A DNA stretch of 64,000 nucleotides, taken from the NCBI RefSeq assembly GCF_029945685.1, contig NZ_JAQSDA010000020.1, positions 1 through 64,000 of the forward strand. The letters run 5' to 3'. Below are positions 36,823-45,054 of the stretch, one piece after another. The notes under the pieces are model-generated. The model did not search any database. It was not told the origin of the DNA and worked only from the letters and a program-made list of their open reading frames with translations. The DNA comes from Polaromonas sp. Lineage in GTDB: Bacteria; Pseudomonadota; Gammaproteobacteria; Burkholderiales; Burkholderiaceae_C. Position 1 is the first letter of the stretch; every line of letters begins with the position of its first letter. A program made the position numbers and the translations under genes.

Positions 36823-37158
36823 TTAAGCCATCGTCGCCATGTTGCGGCACTCTTGGGCGCAGGCATGGCAGGCCTTGGCGCAGACTTGGCAATGGTCCAT
36901 GTCATGCTTGGCGCACTCGTCACCGCAGGCTTGGCAGACGTCCGCGCACGCTTTGCAGATCGCTTTGGCGTTTTCGCTGCCTCGTGCCATAGCCGCAGCC
37001 GCGACCGCACAAATCTGAGCGCAATCCATGTCCAGCGCAATGCACCGGATCATCATCTTTACATCGGGCTCCTGCAGGCATGAAGCGGCGCAGTGATTAC
37101 AGGCGATGACGCAAGCGTTACAGGCCTCTATGCAGGCGGCATGAATTTGGCGTGGCAT
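36823..37158 (-). CDS. csp: Four-helix bundle copper-storage protein (Csp family)
   Basis: The 111-residue protein has 19 cysteines in CxxC and CxxxC spacing through its length (CIEACNACVIACNHCAASC at the start). This is the pattern of Csp proteins, whose helical bundles hold many Cu(I) ions on inward-facing thiols. No signal peptide is seen, so it is the cytosolic type (Csp3-like). It is cotranscribed with the DUF305 protein beside the copA/cueR operon. The 200 bases upstream have no clear CueR site. Confidence 0.9.
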   Translation of the reverse strand: MPRQIHAACIEACNACVIACNHCAASCLQEPDVKMMIRCIALDMDCAQICAVAAAAMARGSENAKAICKACADVCQACGDECAKHDMDHCQVCAKACHACAQECRNMATMA

Positions 37159-37358
37159 ATCTAACTCCTAACGTGAATTTGTTTGGGCCGACATTGGCTC
37201 CTACATTCAGAGATTAGTTTGCGAACCCGAAAATCGTGTAATCAAAAGGCTTTAAATGCAGTAATCTCTAAAGCATCAACAATTAAAAGCAATATCCGAA
37301 GCAGTGCCGATCCGTACAAGGAAATCCATGCAACGGCTCCGTAGGGTGACCACTTAGA

Positions 37359-37865
37359 CTATTTGCGAAGCTTCGGGGCGCTACTGTGTGGGGACGGCGC
37401 AATTTGCTGGTGGGTTCTCTGAATATGCGCTGCATGCCCCAGATTCCGGGTGTTGTGATGCTTTGTATTCCGGGAGGCTTTTTCCAGACCGGAGAGAATG
37501 CCGCAATCGGCTGACGCATTGCCTGCCTGGCATTGCAGGCGCAGCGACTTCAACTCTTTCTCAAGAATACGAAGCTCGCGAATGCGTGTAGCAACATGGT
37601 CAATGTGCGCATCAAGTAGTGCATTGACCTCGTCGCAGTTCTCCTCCGGGGCATCCTTGAAATGAAGCAGGGTTCGAATCTCACCCAAAGTCATGTCCAA
37701 AGATCGACAGTGGCGAATAAAGGCAAGCCGTTGGATGTGACTCTCGTCATAGACGCGATAGTTCGCCTGATTCCTGTTGGCCTCAGGTAGCAAGCCCTCT
37801 CGCTCGTAGAAACGAATGGTTTCCGATTGTGTTTGGGCCAGCTTGGCCAATTCTCCGATCTTCAT
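37359..37865 (-). CDS. cadR: MerR-family Cd(II)/Pb(II)-responsive regulator
   Basis: CadR/PbrR proteins turn on cadmium, lead or zinc efflux genes. The 167-residue protein begins MKIGELAKLAQTQSETIRFY (helix-turn-helix). Conserved cysteines are at 77 (ENCDEV), 112 and 121 (LQCQ, ADCGIL), as in this family. The tail is His-rich (KHH, HAAHIQRTHQQ). The ATG at 37865 has GGAGG upstream; longer readings run into the promoter. It is divergent from cadA, and the shared gap carries a MerR-type promoter element. A matching element precedes the czc operon. Confidence 0.88.
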   Translation of the reverse strand: MKIGELAKLAQTQSETIRFYEREGLLPEANRNQANYRVYDESHIQRLAFIRHCRSLDMTLGEIRTLLHFKDAPEENCDEVNALLDAHIDHVATRIRELRILEKELKSLRLQCQAGNASADCGILSGLEKASRNTKHHNTRNLGHAAHIQRTHQQIAPSPHSSAPKLRK

Positions 37866-37924
37866 GGGGAAATCCTCCTTCAAACCAAAGGCAATACGGC
37901 TGACAAAGTTCGGTTTATCAGCAC

Positions 37925-37955
37925 TTGACCTTAAGGCCGCTACAGGGTTTCCAAT
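37925..37955 (+). promoter_or_regulatory. CadR-type promoter of cadA
   Basis: TTGACC at 37925-37930 and TCCAAT at 37950-37955 are separated by 19 bases, the spacing used by MerR-family activators; ACCTT and AGGGT form the outer arms of the spacer dyad. The ATG of cadA is only five bases after the -10 element, so transcription should start at or near the start codon. Confidence 0.7.
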
Positions 37956-37960
37956 TAGGC

Positions 37961-40339
37961 ATGAAATCAGAAAACTTGCCAAACACCCAATCCGATACCT
38001 GCTGCAATGCGGGTCAATCTTGCGCGCCCGCCGAGACGGCTCCCATCGCCGCGGCGAAACCGCTACCAGCGACTCAGTCCGACGACTGTTGTACTCCAAG
38101 AGAAATCTCCACACCAGCTTCGACAGCTCCCGCGCCCAAAGCAAGGGGTTCCGGACAGTTCTTTCGTATTCCCACCATGGACTGCGCCGTCGAAGAGTCC
38201 GAAATTCGTCAAGCGCTTGAGCCTATTTCGGGGATACGCTCCTTGGGATTCCAGCTCGGAGCGCGCACATTGCGCATTGATGCGACTTCGGAGGCGTACC
38301 CGCTGGCGCTAGCGGCTATTCGCAAGGCAGGTTTCGACCCCGAGCCGCTGCCAGCGGCTGGCTCTGAGCCAGCTTTGGAAGGCGCTGAAGCGGCGCACGA
38401 CCATGAGCATGGCATTTCGGGGGGCGTGTGGCGGATGGTGCTGGCCCTGGCTTTTGCGATCGGTGCAGAGATTCTTTCGTATCTCGCGCCTGACACGATG
38501 GCATGGAAGATAGGTGGCATGGCCGTGGCGGGCGTGGCGATTGGTCTTGCCGGTCTGGAGACCTATAAAAAGGGCATGGCAGCGCTGCTGCGCGGCAAGC
38601 TGAACATCAACGCCTTGATGGCGGTCGCCGTTACGGGGGCATTCTTCATCGGACAGTGGCCCGAAGCGGCCATGGTGATGGCGCTCTACGCCATTGCCGA
38701 GCTAATTGAAGCGAAAGCCGTCGATCGGGCCCGCAATGCCATCAAAGGCTTGCTGGACATGGCTCCAGCACAGGCGCTGATGCTCACACCCGACGGGTCG
38801 TGGGTGGAGACGCCGGTGGCATCCGTCGCGCTGGAGGCCACTGTTCGCATCAAACCTGGAGAACGCATCCCTCTTGATGGCGTGGTGATCAAAGGCAGCA
38901 GCGCAGTGAACCAGGCGCCAATCACGGGCGAAAGTATTCCGGTCGACAAAAGCACCGGAGACCAGCTGTTCGCAGGAACCATCAACGAAACCGGTGAACT
39001 GGATATGCGCGTCACCGCAGGTGCCAATGACACGAAGCTTGCGCGCATCATTCATGCGGTCGAGGAAGCCCAGGGAACACGCGCTCCTACCCAGCGATTT
39101 GTGGACCGGTTTGCGGCCATCTATACGCCAGCAGTTTTCGCCATTGCCATTGCTGTGGCGGTTTTGCTGCCGGTACTCACCAGCTTCACGTGGATGGAGG
39201 CACTGTACAAGGCGCTGGTTCTCTTGGTGATTGCTTGCCCTTGTGCTTTGGTCATATCCACTCCTGTTACGGTGGTAAGCGGTCTGTCGGCGGGTGCGCG
39301 CAGGGGTATCCTCATCAAGGGCGGGACATACCTGGAAGATGCTCGTCTCTTGAAGGCCGTGGCGCTGGATAAAACCGGCACCATCACAGAAGGCAAGCCC
39401 AAACTGGTGGCTTCGCGCGCCTGGGGCAGTGCTGACGAGTCCTCCGCCATGCAACTGGCGGCCGCCCTGGCAGCCCGATCAGACCATCCAGTGTCAAAAG
39501 CCATTGCGCTTGGGCTCGGTGTGCCGTCAGCCGAGGTCGACGGCTTTAAGGCCCTGCCAGGCCGGGGCGTCGAAGGGACGATCAATGGCCAGCGCCTGAT
39601 CCTCGGCAACCATCGGTTCATTCACGAACAGGGGTTTTGCGGCCTAGAACTGGAAGCCGAGCTGGCCATTCATGAACAGCAGGGCCGCTCGATAACCATG
39701 CTTGCCGACGACAAACGCGTACTGGCCATACTTGCTGTTGCTGACACGATCAAGGAAACGTCCAAACAGGCTATCGTTGACCTTAAAGCGCTGGGCGTGA
39801 CTCCAGTGATGTTGACGGGCGACAATGTTGCGACCGCGAAAGCGATTGCCGGGCTGGCAGGTATCGACGATGCCCGCGGGGACCTGCTGCCAGAGGCCAA
39901 GCTGGAAGCGATCAAAGAAATGCAGCAACGCTACGGCGCCACGGGCATGACAGGCGACGGCATTAACGACGCGCCGGCGCTGGCGCAGGCGGACATCGGC
40001 TTTGCAATGGGTGCCGCCGGCACTGACACCGCCATGGAAGCGGCCGACGTGGTCATCATGAATGACAACTTGCTGCGTGTGGCGGAGACGGTCCGCCTGT
40101 CCAAGCGCACACACGCCATCCTCTGGCAGAACATTACTTTGGCCCTTGGCATTAAAAGTGTGTTTTTAGTATTGGCCGTTGTCGGCGGCGCAACGATGTG
40201 GATGGCAGTGTTTGCGGACATGGGGGCCAGTTTGCTGGTGGTTGGCAACGGCTTGCGGCTGCTGCGAGGGTCTAAAGCGCCTTCCGTAATCAATAAAGGC
40301 AGCCTGGTCGGCCAACAGGAGCATCCTCATGCCCACTGA
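37961..40339 (+). CDS. cadA: Cd/Zn/Pb-exporting P1B-type ATPase
   Basis: This pump exports divalent soft metals. The amino end has Cys-rich elements (DTCCNAGQSC, DDCCTP), then one HMA-like domain with MDCAVEE (the DCxxEE form seen in Cd/Zn/Pb pumps) and a His stretch (HDHEHG). The core has TGES, the transport motif ACPCALVIS (the CPC with VIS typical of Zn/Cd pumps), DKTGTIT, SDHPVS and [12 protein letters not shown]. At 792 residues it is of normal size. The ATG at 37961 is at the predicted transcript start. The stop overlaps the DUF3703 gene by 11 bases. Confidence 0.93.
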   Translation: MKSENLPNTQSDTCCNAGQSCAPAETAPIAAAKPLPATQSDDCCTPREISTPASTAPAPKARGSGQFFRIPTMDCAVEESEIRQALEPISGIRSLGFQLGARTLRIDATSEAYPLALAAIRKAGFDPEPLPAAGSEPALEGAEAAHDHEHGISGGVWRMVLALAFAIGAEILSYLAPDTMAWKIGGMAVAGVAIGLAGLETYKKGMAALLRGKLNINALMAVAVTGAFFIGQWPEAAMVMALYAIAELIEAKAVDRARNAIKGLLDMAPAQALMLTPDGSWVETPVASVALEATVRIKPGERIPLDGVVIKGSSAVNQAPITGESIPVDKSTGDQLFAGTINETGELDMRVTAGANDTKLARIIHAVEEAQGTRAPTQRFVDRFAAIYTPAVFAIAIAVAVLLPVLTSFTWMEALYKALVLLVIACPCALVISTPVTVVSGLSAGARRGILIKGGTYLEDARLLKAVALDKTGTITEGKPKLVASRAWGSADESSAMQLAAALAARSDHPVSKAIALGLGVPSAEVDGFKALPGRGVEGTINGQRLILGNHRFIHEQGFCGLELEAELAIHEQQGRSITMLADDKRVLAILAVADTIKETSKQAIVDLKALGVTPVMLTGDNVATAKAIAGLAGIDDARGDLLPEAKLEAIKEMQQRYGATGMTGDGINDAPALAQADIGFAMGAAGTDTAMEAADVVIMNDNLLRVAETVRLSKRTHAILWQNITLALGIKSVFLVLAVVGGATMWMAVFADMGASLLVVGNGLRLLRGSKAPSVINKGSLVGQQEHPHAH

Positions 40340-40766
40340 TACCGCAGGTCACCTACCCGCCGACAGTCGACTGCAGAGCAGACAGCTCTATAAGCAACTG
40401 ATGCAGGGGTTCGCTGAAAGCAAGGGGCAGGACATAGAGGGCCGCTGGCGTTGGCTCATGGCCGCGCATATTGTTGGACAACATCACTTTCCTCTTCATT
40501 GGCACAACCATCGCACGATGCTGAGCTTTGCGTTGTCCAAGCGAGACTATCCTGAAGTTTTTGGCCAGTTGTTCAGATTGAGTCTGGTGCCTGTAGGACA
40601 CCTCATCGGCAAGCTGCCTAGTGGCAATATCGGCCGCGCCACTGTCAGCGCGTTCAAGCGGATGGAGCCTGATCAGGAAATGAAGCGATTGATCACCGAA
40701 GCGCGCGAAAAGTCTTCGAGGACAATGCTACTGGAGGGATCTGGTAACTCTCAGGCGAGGATGTGA
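40329..40766 (+). CDS. DUF3703 family protein
   Basis: The 145-residue protein follows the DUF3703 pattern: a central WLMAAHIVGQHHFPLHWHNH with clustered histidines, VFGQLFRLSLVPVGHLIGKLPSGNIGRATVSAFKRM (in two parts: the GQLFRL helix and the PSGNIGRA loop), and no membrane span. These genes commonly sit next to cadmium or zinc pumps and regulators; the role is unknown, with metal binding by the histidines possible. The start overlaps the end of cadA, so they are cotranscribed under CadR. Confidence 0.8.
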   Translation: MPTDTAGHLPADSRLQSRQLYKQLMQGFAESKGQDIEGRWRWLMAAHIVGQHHFPLHWHNHRTMLSFALSKRDYPEVFGQLFRLSLVPVGHLIGKLPSGNIGRATVSAFKRMEPDQEMKRLITEAREKSSRTMLLEGSGNSQARM

Positions 40767-40848
40767 GCGGGACGGACAGCACAGTAGCCCAGGGTCTCAG
40801 CCTCTCAGCCACCAAGAGGGCCTATGCCGCCCAAGATATGCAAACGCC

Positions 40849-41376
40849 TCAGGAAGCGTTCGAGCCGGACCGCTTAAACGAGGACAGCACCAGCAGTAAT
40901 GCGCCACAGACAATGCCAATATCCGCAATATTGAATGCTGGCCAGTGCCAGTCCTGCCAATAGAAATCGAGAAAGTCAACGACATAGCCACGCATCGCCC
41001 GGTCCAGCCCATTGCCCAAAGCGCCGCCAAGAACGAGGCTGTAGCCCAGGCCCTCCGCCGTGCGAAGCGGCTTGCGCAAAACCCACACAAGCCAGGCTGA
41101 AACAAGCAAAGCAACAACCAGAAAGAAAAATCTTTGCCAACCACCGGCATCGGCGAGAAAGCTGAACGCCGCGCCCTGATTCCACACATGCACCAGATTA
41201 AAAAATGCCGTGACGGGCTGGCTCCACCTGAAGGGGGTGTATTCGTGCACCCAAAACTTCACCGCGTGGTCCGCGAGAAAAATGGCAAGCGCTACGCCAT
41301 ACCAAATTGCGGAGCCGCCGAGAATTGCGGGACTGTTTGCTGACGAGGAGATAACTGATGACGAAGGGTTGGACAT
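40849..41376 (-). CDS. lspA: Signal peptidase II (lipoprotein peptidase), accessory copy
   Basis: LspA cuts the signal peptides of lipoproteins in the inner membrane. The 175-residue protein has four membrane segments and the catalytic regions NGLDRAMRGYVVDFLDFYW and FNIADIGI, with the two active-site aspartates (in GYVVDF and NIADI), plus the conserved NQGAAFSFL. It lies next to cadA and convergent to DUF3703, an arrangement known in lead/cadmium islands, where this gene is called pbrC. A housekeeping lspA would be expected elsewhere. It is divergent from the czc operon. Confidence 0.92.
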   Translation of the reverse strand: MSNPSSSVISSSANSPAILGGSAIWYGVALAIFLADHAVKFWVHEYTPFRWSQPVTAFFNLVHVWNQGAAFSFLADAGGWQRFFFLVVALLVSAWLVWVLRKPLRTAEGLGYSLVLGGALGNGLDRAMRGYVVDFLDFYWQDWHWPAFNIADIGIVCGALLLVLSSFKRSGSNAS

Positions 41377-41476
41377 TTTTAGTTGAGGTTACAGGGCTTC
41401 AAGCTAACCCCGATTCAATACGCGGCTCGCCAACTGCCCAGTACATATTCAGGAACTGTAAAGCTGCAAGTTTTAC

Positions 41477-41507
41477 TTGACCTTGAAGTGGGTTGAGGGT
41501 TTCCAAT
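41477..41507 (+). promoter_or_regulatory. CadR-type promoter of the czc operon
   Basis: TTGACC at 41477-41482 and TCCAAT at 41502-41507 are separated by 19 bases. Aligned with the cadA promoter, 24 of 31 positions agree, including both ends (TTGACCTT and AGGGTTTCCAAT). It lies in the gap between lspA and the czcI-like gene and should be bound by CadR. Confidence 0.68.
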
Positions 41508-41613
41508 CATGCATCACTTTGCTTTTACTAAAAATTCAATGTCTGCCCACTTGAAGTCCCGGCCTCTTCCCTTGCGCGGCGCGGGGGCTTTCGCGGCTGT
41601 TAGCATACGGTCC

Positions 41614-41994
41614 GTGAAACGTCTTGTTTGTCACTTCCTGATTGTCTGGCTGGCATTGCTTTCGGGCGGAGCCTATGCACACGCAGCAACCGATGCTGCG
41701 AAGGAGCTAAGCCATATAGTGGCCCACGCCACCGAGGCCCAGCTGGCAGTTGCGGATGGCACCGATGCGCGCTCCTACGCAGACGGGGGGCATGGGCACT
41801 CCGAGACCTGCAGCCAGAGCCACTGCGGCCACAGTCACACCACCGGCATGCTGACAATGGCTGATCTGCGTTTCAGTGACGCCGTGTCGGGTGCCGCGCG
41901 CCCCTCGCCGAAATTCTGGGCCAGCCGCGAACATCCCAACAGCATCGAGCGGCCCAAATGGAGCACCACCACCTCATTGGTGGTGAGCCTTTGA
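41614..41994 (+). CDS. CzcI-like secreted His-rich protein
   Basis: From the GTG at 41614 the product has a textbook signal peptide (MKRLVCHFLIVWLALLSGGA, then YAHA) and a His/Cys-rich region (GGHGHSETCSQSHCGHSHTTG). It ends with the segment IERPKW, which resembles the end of CzcI-type proteins. The total is 126 residues. A longer frame starts with an ATG at 41509, but that ATG would lie only one base after the -10 element and so before the transcript start; an ATG at 41539 is possible. CzcI-type proteins commonly head czcCBA operons and affect their expression; the mechanism here is not known. Confidence 0.65.
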   Translation: MKRLVCHFLIVWLALLSGGAYAHAATDAAKELSHIVAHATEAQLAVADGTDARSYADGGHGHSETCSQSHCGHSHTTGMLTMADLRFSDAVSGAARPSPKFWASREHPNSIERPKWSTTTSLVVSL

Positions 41995-42063
41995 CCTGAC
42001 GGGCGCTTCAAAAGTCTTTCTTTTTCCAGTGGCCTGAGTGCAAAGGTTCGCCGAAGTCTTGAT

Positions 42064-43362
42064 TTGCTTCGGAGAACGCTCTTGCTTGATTTTTCCTCTT
42101 TCCGGTTGTCGCGGCTTGCCTGCGCATGGCTGTTGGTGCCGGCCGCGATTACGCTCGCCAGTGCCCAGACAGCGCCGCCGCGCCCCATACCCTCCTTAGC
42201 CGGAGCCGCAGCGCCCACCGGCGGCACCACCCTGCGGGAGGCGGTGGACGCGGCCTGGGCCCTGAGCCCGGCGGCCCGCAGCGCAGACAGCCGCCGCGCC
42301 CAATTGCAGGCCAGGGAGCGCGCGGCATCGTCCTGGATTAACGGCTCCCCCAGCGCCTTGCTGGCGCAGCGCAGCGACCGCTTCAACAACAACGGCGGCT
42401 TGCGAGAATACGAAGCCGAGTTGGATTTGCCGATCTGGAGCCCGGGCGTGCGTAGTGCCGCGCAGCGTGAGTTGGCAGCTATGCGTTTAGGCTTCGATCC
42501 TCAGCAACAGGTAGCGAGGCTGAAACTGGCTGCGGAGGTGCGCGAAGCAGCCGCCAGCATGGCTGTAGCCCGTACTGAACGCGACCTGGCCGAACGCAAA
42601 CACAGCGAAGCGCTTACGTTGGCGCAAGACGTGGCGCGCCGCGTGACAGCTGGCGACAGCGCCCGCGTAGACGGCTTGCAGGCGCAGTCCCTGGCCCAAC
42701 GAGCCGCCAGCGGACGGGAGCAGGCGCAGCAGGCACTGGCCCGCCTGCAAAACCAGTGGCTAGCCCTGACCGGTCTGGCAGGTGTGCCGCTGCTGGATGA
42801 AACGCAGCCGTCCGCCAACCCCGTCTTGAGTCCTGAACACCCCGCATTACAGGCCGCGCAGACGCGGGTCCAGGCGGCGCAAGCAACGCTGGAACTGAGC
42901 GAAACCGACAAGCGCGACCCCATGTCAATCGGCGTCGGAATCACGCGGGAACGCTCGGCCTTTGGCGCCGCGAGCGAGAACAGCGTGCGTCTGGCGATAA
43001 AAATTCCCTTCGGCACGGACAACCGCAATGTGCCCCGCATCGCGGCAGCACGCGCAGAACTCGACGCCGCACAGGCCGAACTGGATGCTACCCAGCGGCA
43101 GGTACAGACCGAACTCGCATCGGCACTGGCCGAGCTCGACGCCGCCCGCCGCACGCAGGCCAGCATGGCCGAACGCGCGCGCCTGAGCAGTGAGGTGCAA
43201 AGCCTGGTGGCCAAGTCCTATCGTCTGGGCGAATCCGACCTGCCAACCCGTCTGCGTACCGACAGCGAAAAGTTTGAAGCCGATCTGTCCCTGGCGCGTG
43301 CCCGTGTGGGCCTTCAGCGCGCCGTTTCCCAATTGAATCAAGCCCTTGGATTGCTCCCATGA
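42064..43362 (+). CDS. czcC: Outer-membrane efflux protein of the TolC family
   Basis: CzcC forms the outer-membrane channel of the tripartite efflux pump. The 432-residue protein has a signal peptide (ending ASAQ) and two TolC-like repeats of long helices with Ala/Gln/Leu-rich heptads (about 58-230 and 250-430). The start is a TTG: either at 42064, or at 42082, where GGAGA stands six bases upstream and which may be the better choice. The stop overlaps the czcB start as ATGA. It follows the CzcI-like gene by 69 bases. Confidence 0.88.
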   Translation: MLRRTLLLDFSSFRLSRLACAWLLVPAAITLASAQTAPPRPIPSLAGAAAPTGGTTLREAVDAAWALSPAARSADSRRAQLQARERAASSWINGSPSALLAQRSDRFNNNGGLREYEAELDLPIWSPGVRSAAQRELAAMRLGFDPQQQVARLKLAAEVREAAASMAVARTERDLAERKHSEALTLAQDVARRVTAGDSARVDGLQAQSLAQRAASGREQAQQALARLQNQWLALTGLAGVPLLDETQPSANPVLSPEHPALQAAQTRVQAAQATLELSETDKRDPMSIGVGITRERSAFGAASENSVRLAIKIPFGTDNRNVPRIAAARAELDAAQAELDATQRQVQTELASALAELDAARRTQASMAERARLSSEVQSLVAKSYRLGESDLPTRLRTDSEKFEADLSLARARVGLQRAVSQLNQALGLLP

Positions 43363-45038
43363 ACCTCATTTACAAGCCAAATAAGCCTCTAGCCCATATC
43401 CAGAAGTCGTTAGTAGCTATTGTTTTCATAGCGTCGAGTTTGTTCGCCACGGCCTGGGCTGCGGGCGACCACGGCGCCGAGGCGCCAGCGGCGGCCGGCG
43501 CAGTCACCTCACCGCGTATGACCAGCCACTCCGACCTGTTCGAACTGGTCGGCGTTGTCGAAAACAGCGAGATGAAAATTTACCTGGACCGCTACGCCAG
43601 CAACGAGCCGGTTACAGATGCAAAGATCGAAGTCGAGGCCGGTGCAGCCAAAGGGATTGCCGCGCCCCAGCCGGACGGCAGCTACAGCTTCAAACATGAC
43701 TTGCTGGGCCAGCCGGGTACGCTGGCCGTCAGTTTTGTCGTCGCCGCAGGCAAGGACACCGATTTGCTGGCCGGCGACCTGGTGATACCTGACCCGCATG
43801 CCGAAGACGATCATGCAGCCACGACACGGCCCTGGCTGCGCTGGGCAGCATACGTGGGCGCTGCTCTGCTACTGGCGGCTATTGCCGCTGCGGCATGGCG
43901 AAACCGCCGACGTAAAAGCCTGGCCGGCATCTTGATGGCCGTCTGCGCCCTGGGCCTGGGCGCAACAGCCACCCTGGACGCGAAGGCAGGACCGGGCCAC
44001 GACCACGGCGACGAGTCCGCGCCCACTGCTGGCGGCAACGCCCCACGCCGTCTGGCCGACGGCGGCGTGTTTTTGCCCAAGGCCAGCCAGCGCCAACTCG
44101 GTGTGCTAACCGTGGTCGCCCAGGAGGCTTCTTTGCCGACTACGGTCGAACTCACGGGCAGGGTAGTACTCGACAGCAATGCCGGCGGCAAGGTGCAGCC
44201 GACGCAGGCCGGGCGCATCGAGGCTGGTCCGCGTGGCCTGCCGCAACTCGGGCAAGCAGTGCGCAAGGGCGAAGTCCTCGCCGTGGTGCGCGCCTCCAGC
44301 AGCGCGATTGACCGCGCCAACCAGCAGGCGCAAAGCGCCGAACTCAACGCCAGCCTGAACCTCGCCCGCCGGCGCGTGGAGCGTCTGCAGCAACTCGAAG
44401 GCACAGTACCGCAAAAGGATATTGAAGCCGCACAGTCAGACGTGGTCAGCCTGCAGCAACGTGCGGCAGCTGTCGCGGGCAGCGTGTCGGCCACCGAAGC
44501 CCTGGTGGCGCCCGTATCGGGCGTGATTGCCGCCGCCAACGTAGTAGCCGGTCAGGTGGTTGAAGGGCGCGAGGTGCTGTTCGAAATTGTCGATCCCGCG
44601 CGCATGAGTGTCGAAGCCAGCGCCTTTGATGCTGCGCTGGCCGCGAACATCGCGTCGGCCAGCGCCAGCCCGGCGCCCGGCGCAAGCGTGCCGCTGCAAT
44701 TTGTAGGTGCGGGCAGCAGCCTGCGCGAAGGCGCGATTCCCCTGGTGTTTCGCACCCTGCCAAGCAAGAACGCTTTGCCCCTGTCGATCAACCAGCCGGT
44801 CAAGGTAACCGTGCAGACCAAAAGCCAGCTCAAGGGTTTTGCCGCTCCCCTGGGTGCTGTGGTCAAAAACGCCAGCAACCAGGACATGGTGTGGGTGCAC
44901 ACCGGCGCCGAAGTATTTCAGCCCCGCACTGTGCGCCAGGTGCCACTGGACGGCAGCACCGCCGCAATTGTTGATGGCCTGAAAACCGGTGATCGGGTAG
45001 TGACGCAAGGTGCGCCGCTGGTCAACCAGGTTCGCTGA
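43359..45038 (+). CDS. czcB: RND efflux membrane-fusion (adaptor) protein
   Basis: The adaptor links the inner-membrane pump to CzcC in the periplasm. The 559-residue protein is longer than usual. A first section (1-180) has a signal peptide, a compact beta domain (about 45-150), a membrane helix (WAAYVGAALLLAAIAAAAW) and a second short hydrophobic segment near 188-205. The standard adaptor follows from about 225, with a biotinyl-lipoyl half, a helical hairpin near 315-350, and beta-barrel domains. Its start overlaps czcC and its stop is 16 bases before czcA. Metal specificity cannot be read from it. Confidence 0.87.
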   Translation: MNLIYKPNKPLAHIQKSLVAIVFIASSLFATAWAAGDHGAEAPAAAGAVTSPRMTSHSDLFELVGVVENSEMKIYLDRYASNEPVTDAKIEVEAGAAKGIAAPQPDGSYSFKHDLLGQPGTLAVSFVVAAGKDTDLLAGDLVIPDPHAEDDHAATTRPWLRWAAYVGAALLLAAIAAAAWRNRRRKSLAGILMAVCALGLGATATLDAKAGPGHDHGDESAPTAGGNAPRRLADGGVFLPKASQRQLGVLTVVAQEASLPTTVELTGRVVLDSNAGGKVQPTQAGRIEAGPRGLPQLGQAVRKGEVLAVVRASSSAIDRANQQAQSAELNASLNLARRRVERLQQLEGTVPQKDIEAAQSDVVSLQQRAAAVAGSVSATEALVAPVSGVIAAANVVAGQVVEGREVLFEIVDPARMSVEASAFDAALAANIASASASPAPGASVPLQFVGAGSSLREGAIPLVFRTLPSKNALPLSINQPVKVTVQTKSQLKGFAAPLGAVVKNASNQDMVWVHTGAEVFQPRTVRQVPLDGSTAAIVDGLKTGDRVVTQGAPLVNQVR

Positions 45039-45054
45039 AGCAGGGGCCGCACAC

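Noticed and set aside
37209-37269. AGAGATTA and TAATCTCT as a possible operator upstream of csp
   Set aside because: The 8-base arms are 45 bases apart and no promoter element lies between them in MerR spacing; chance is likely in this A/T-rich gap.
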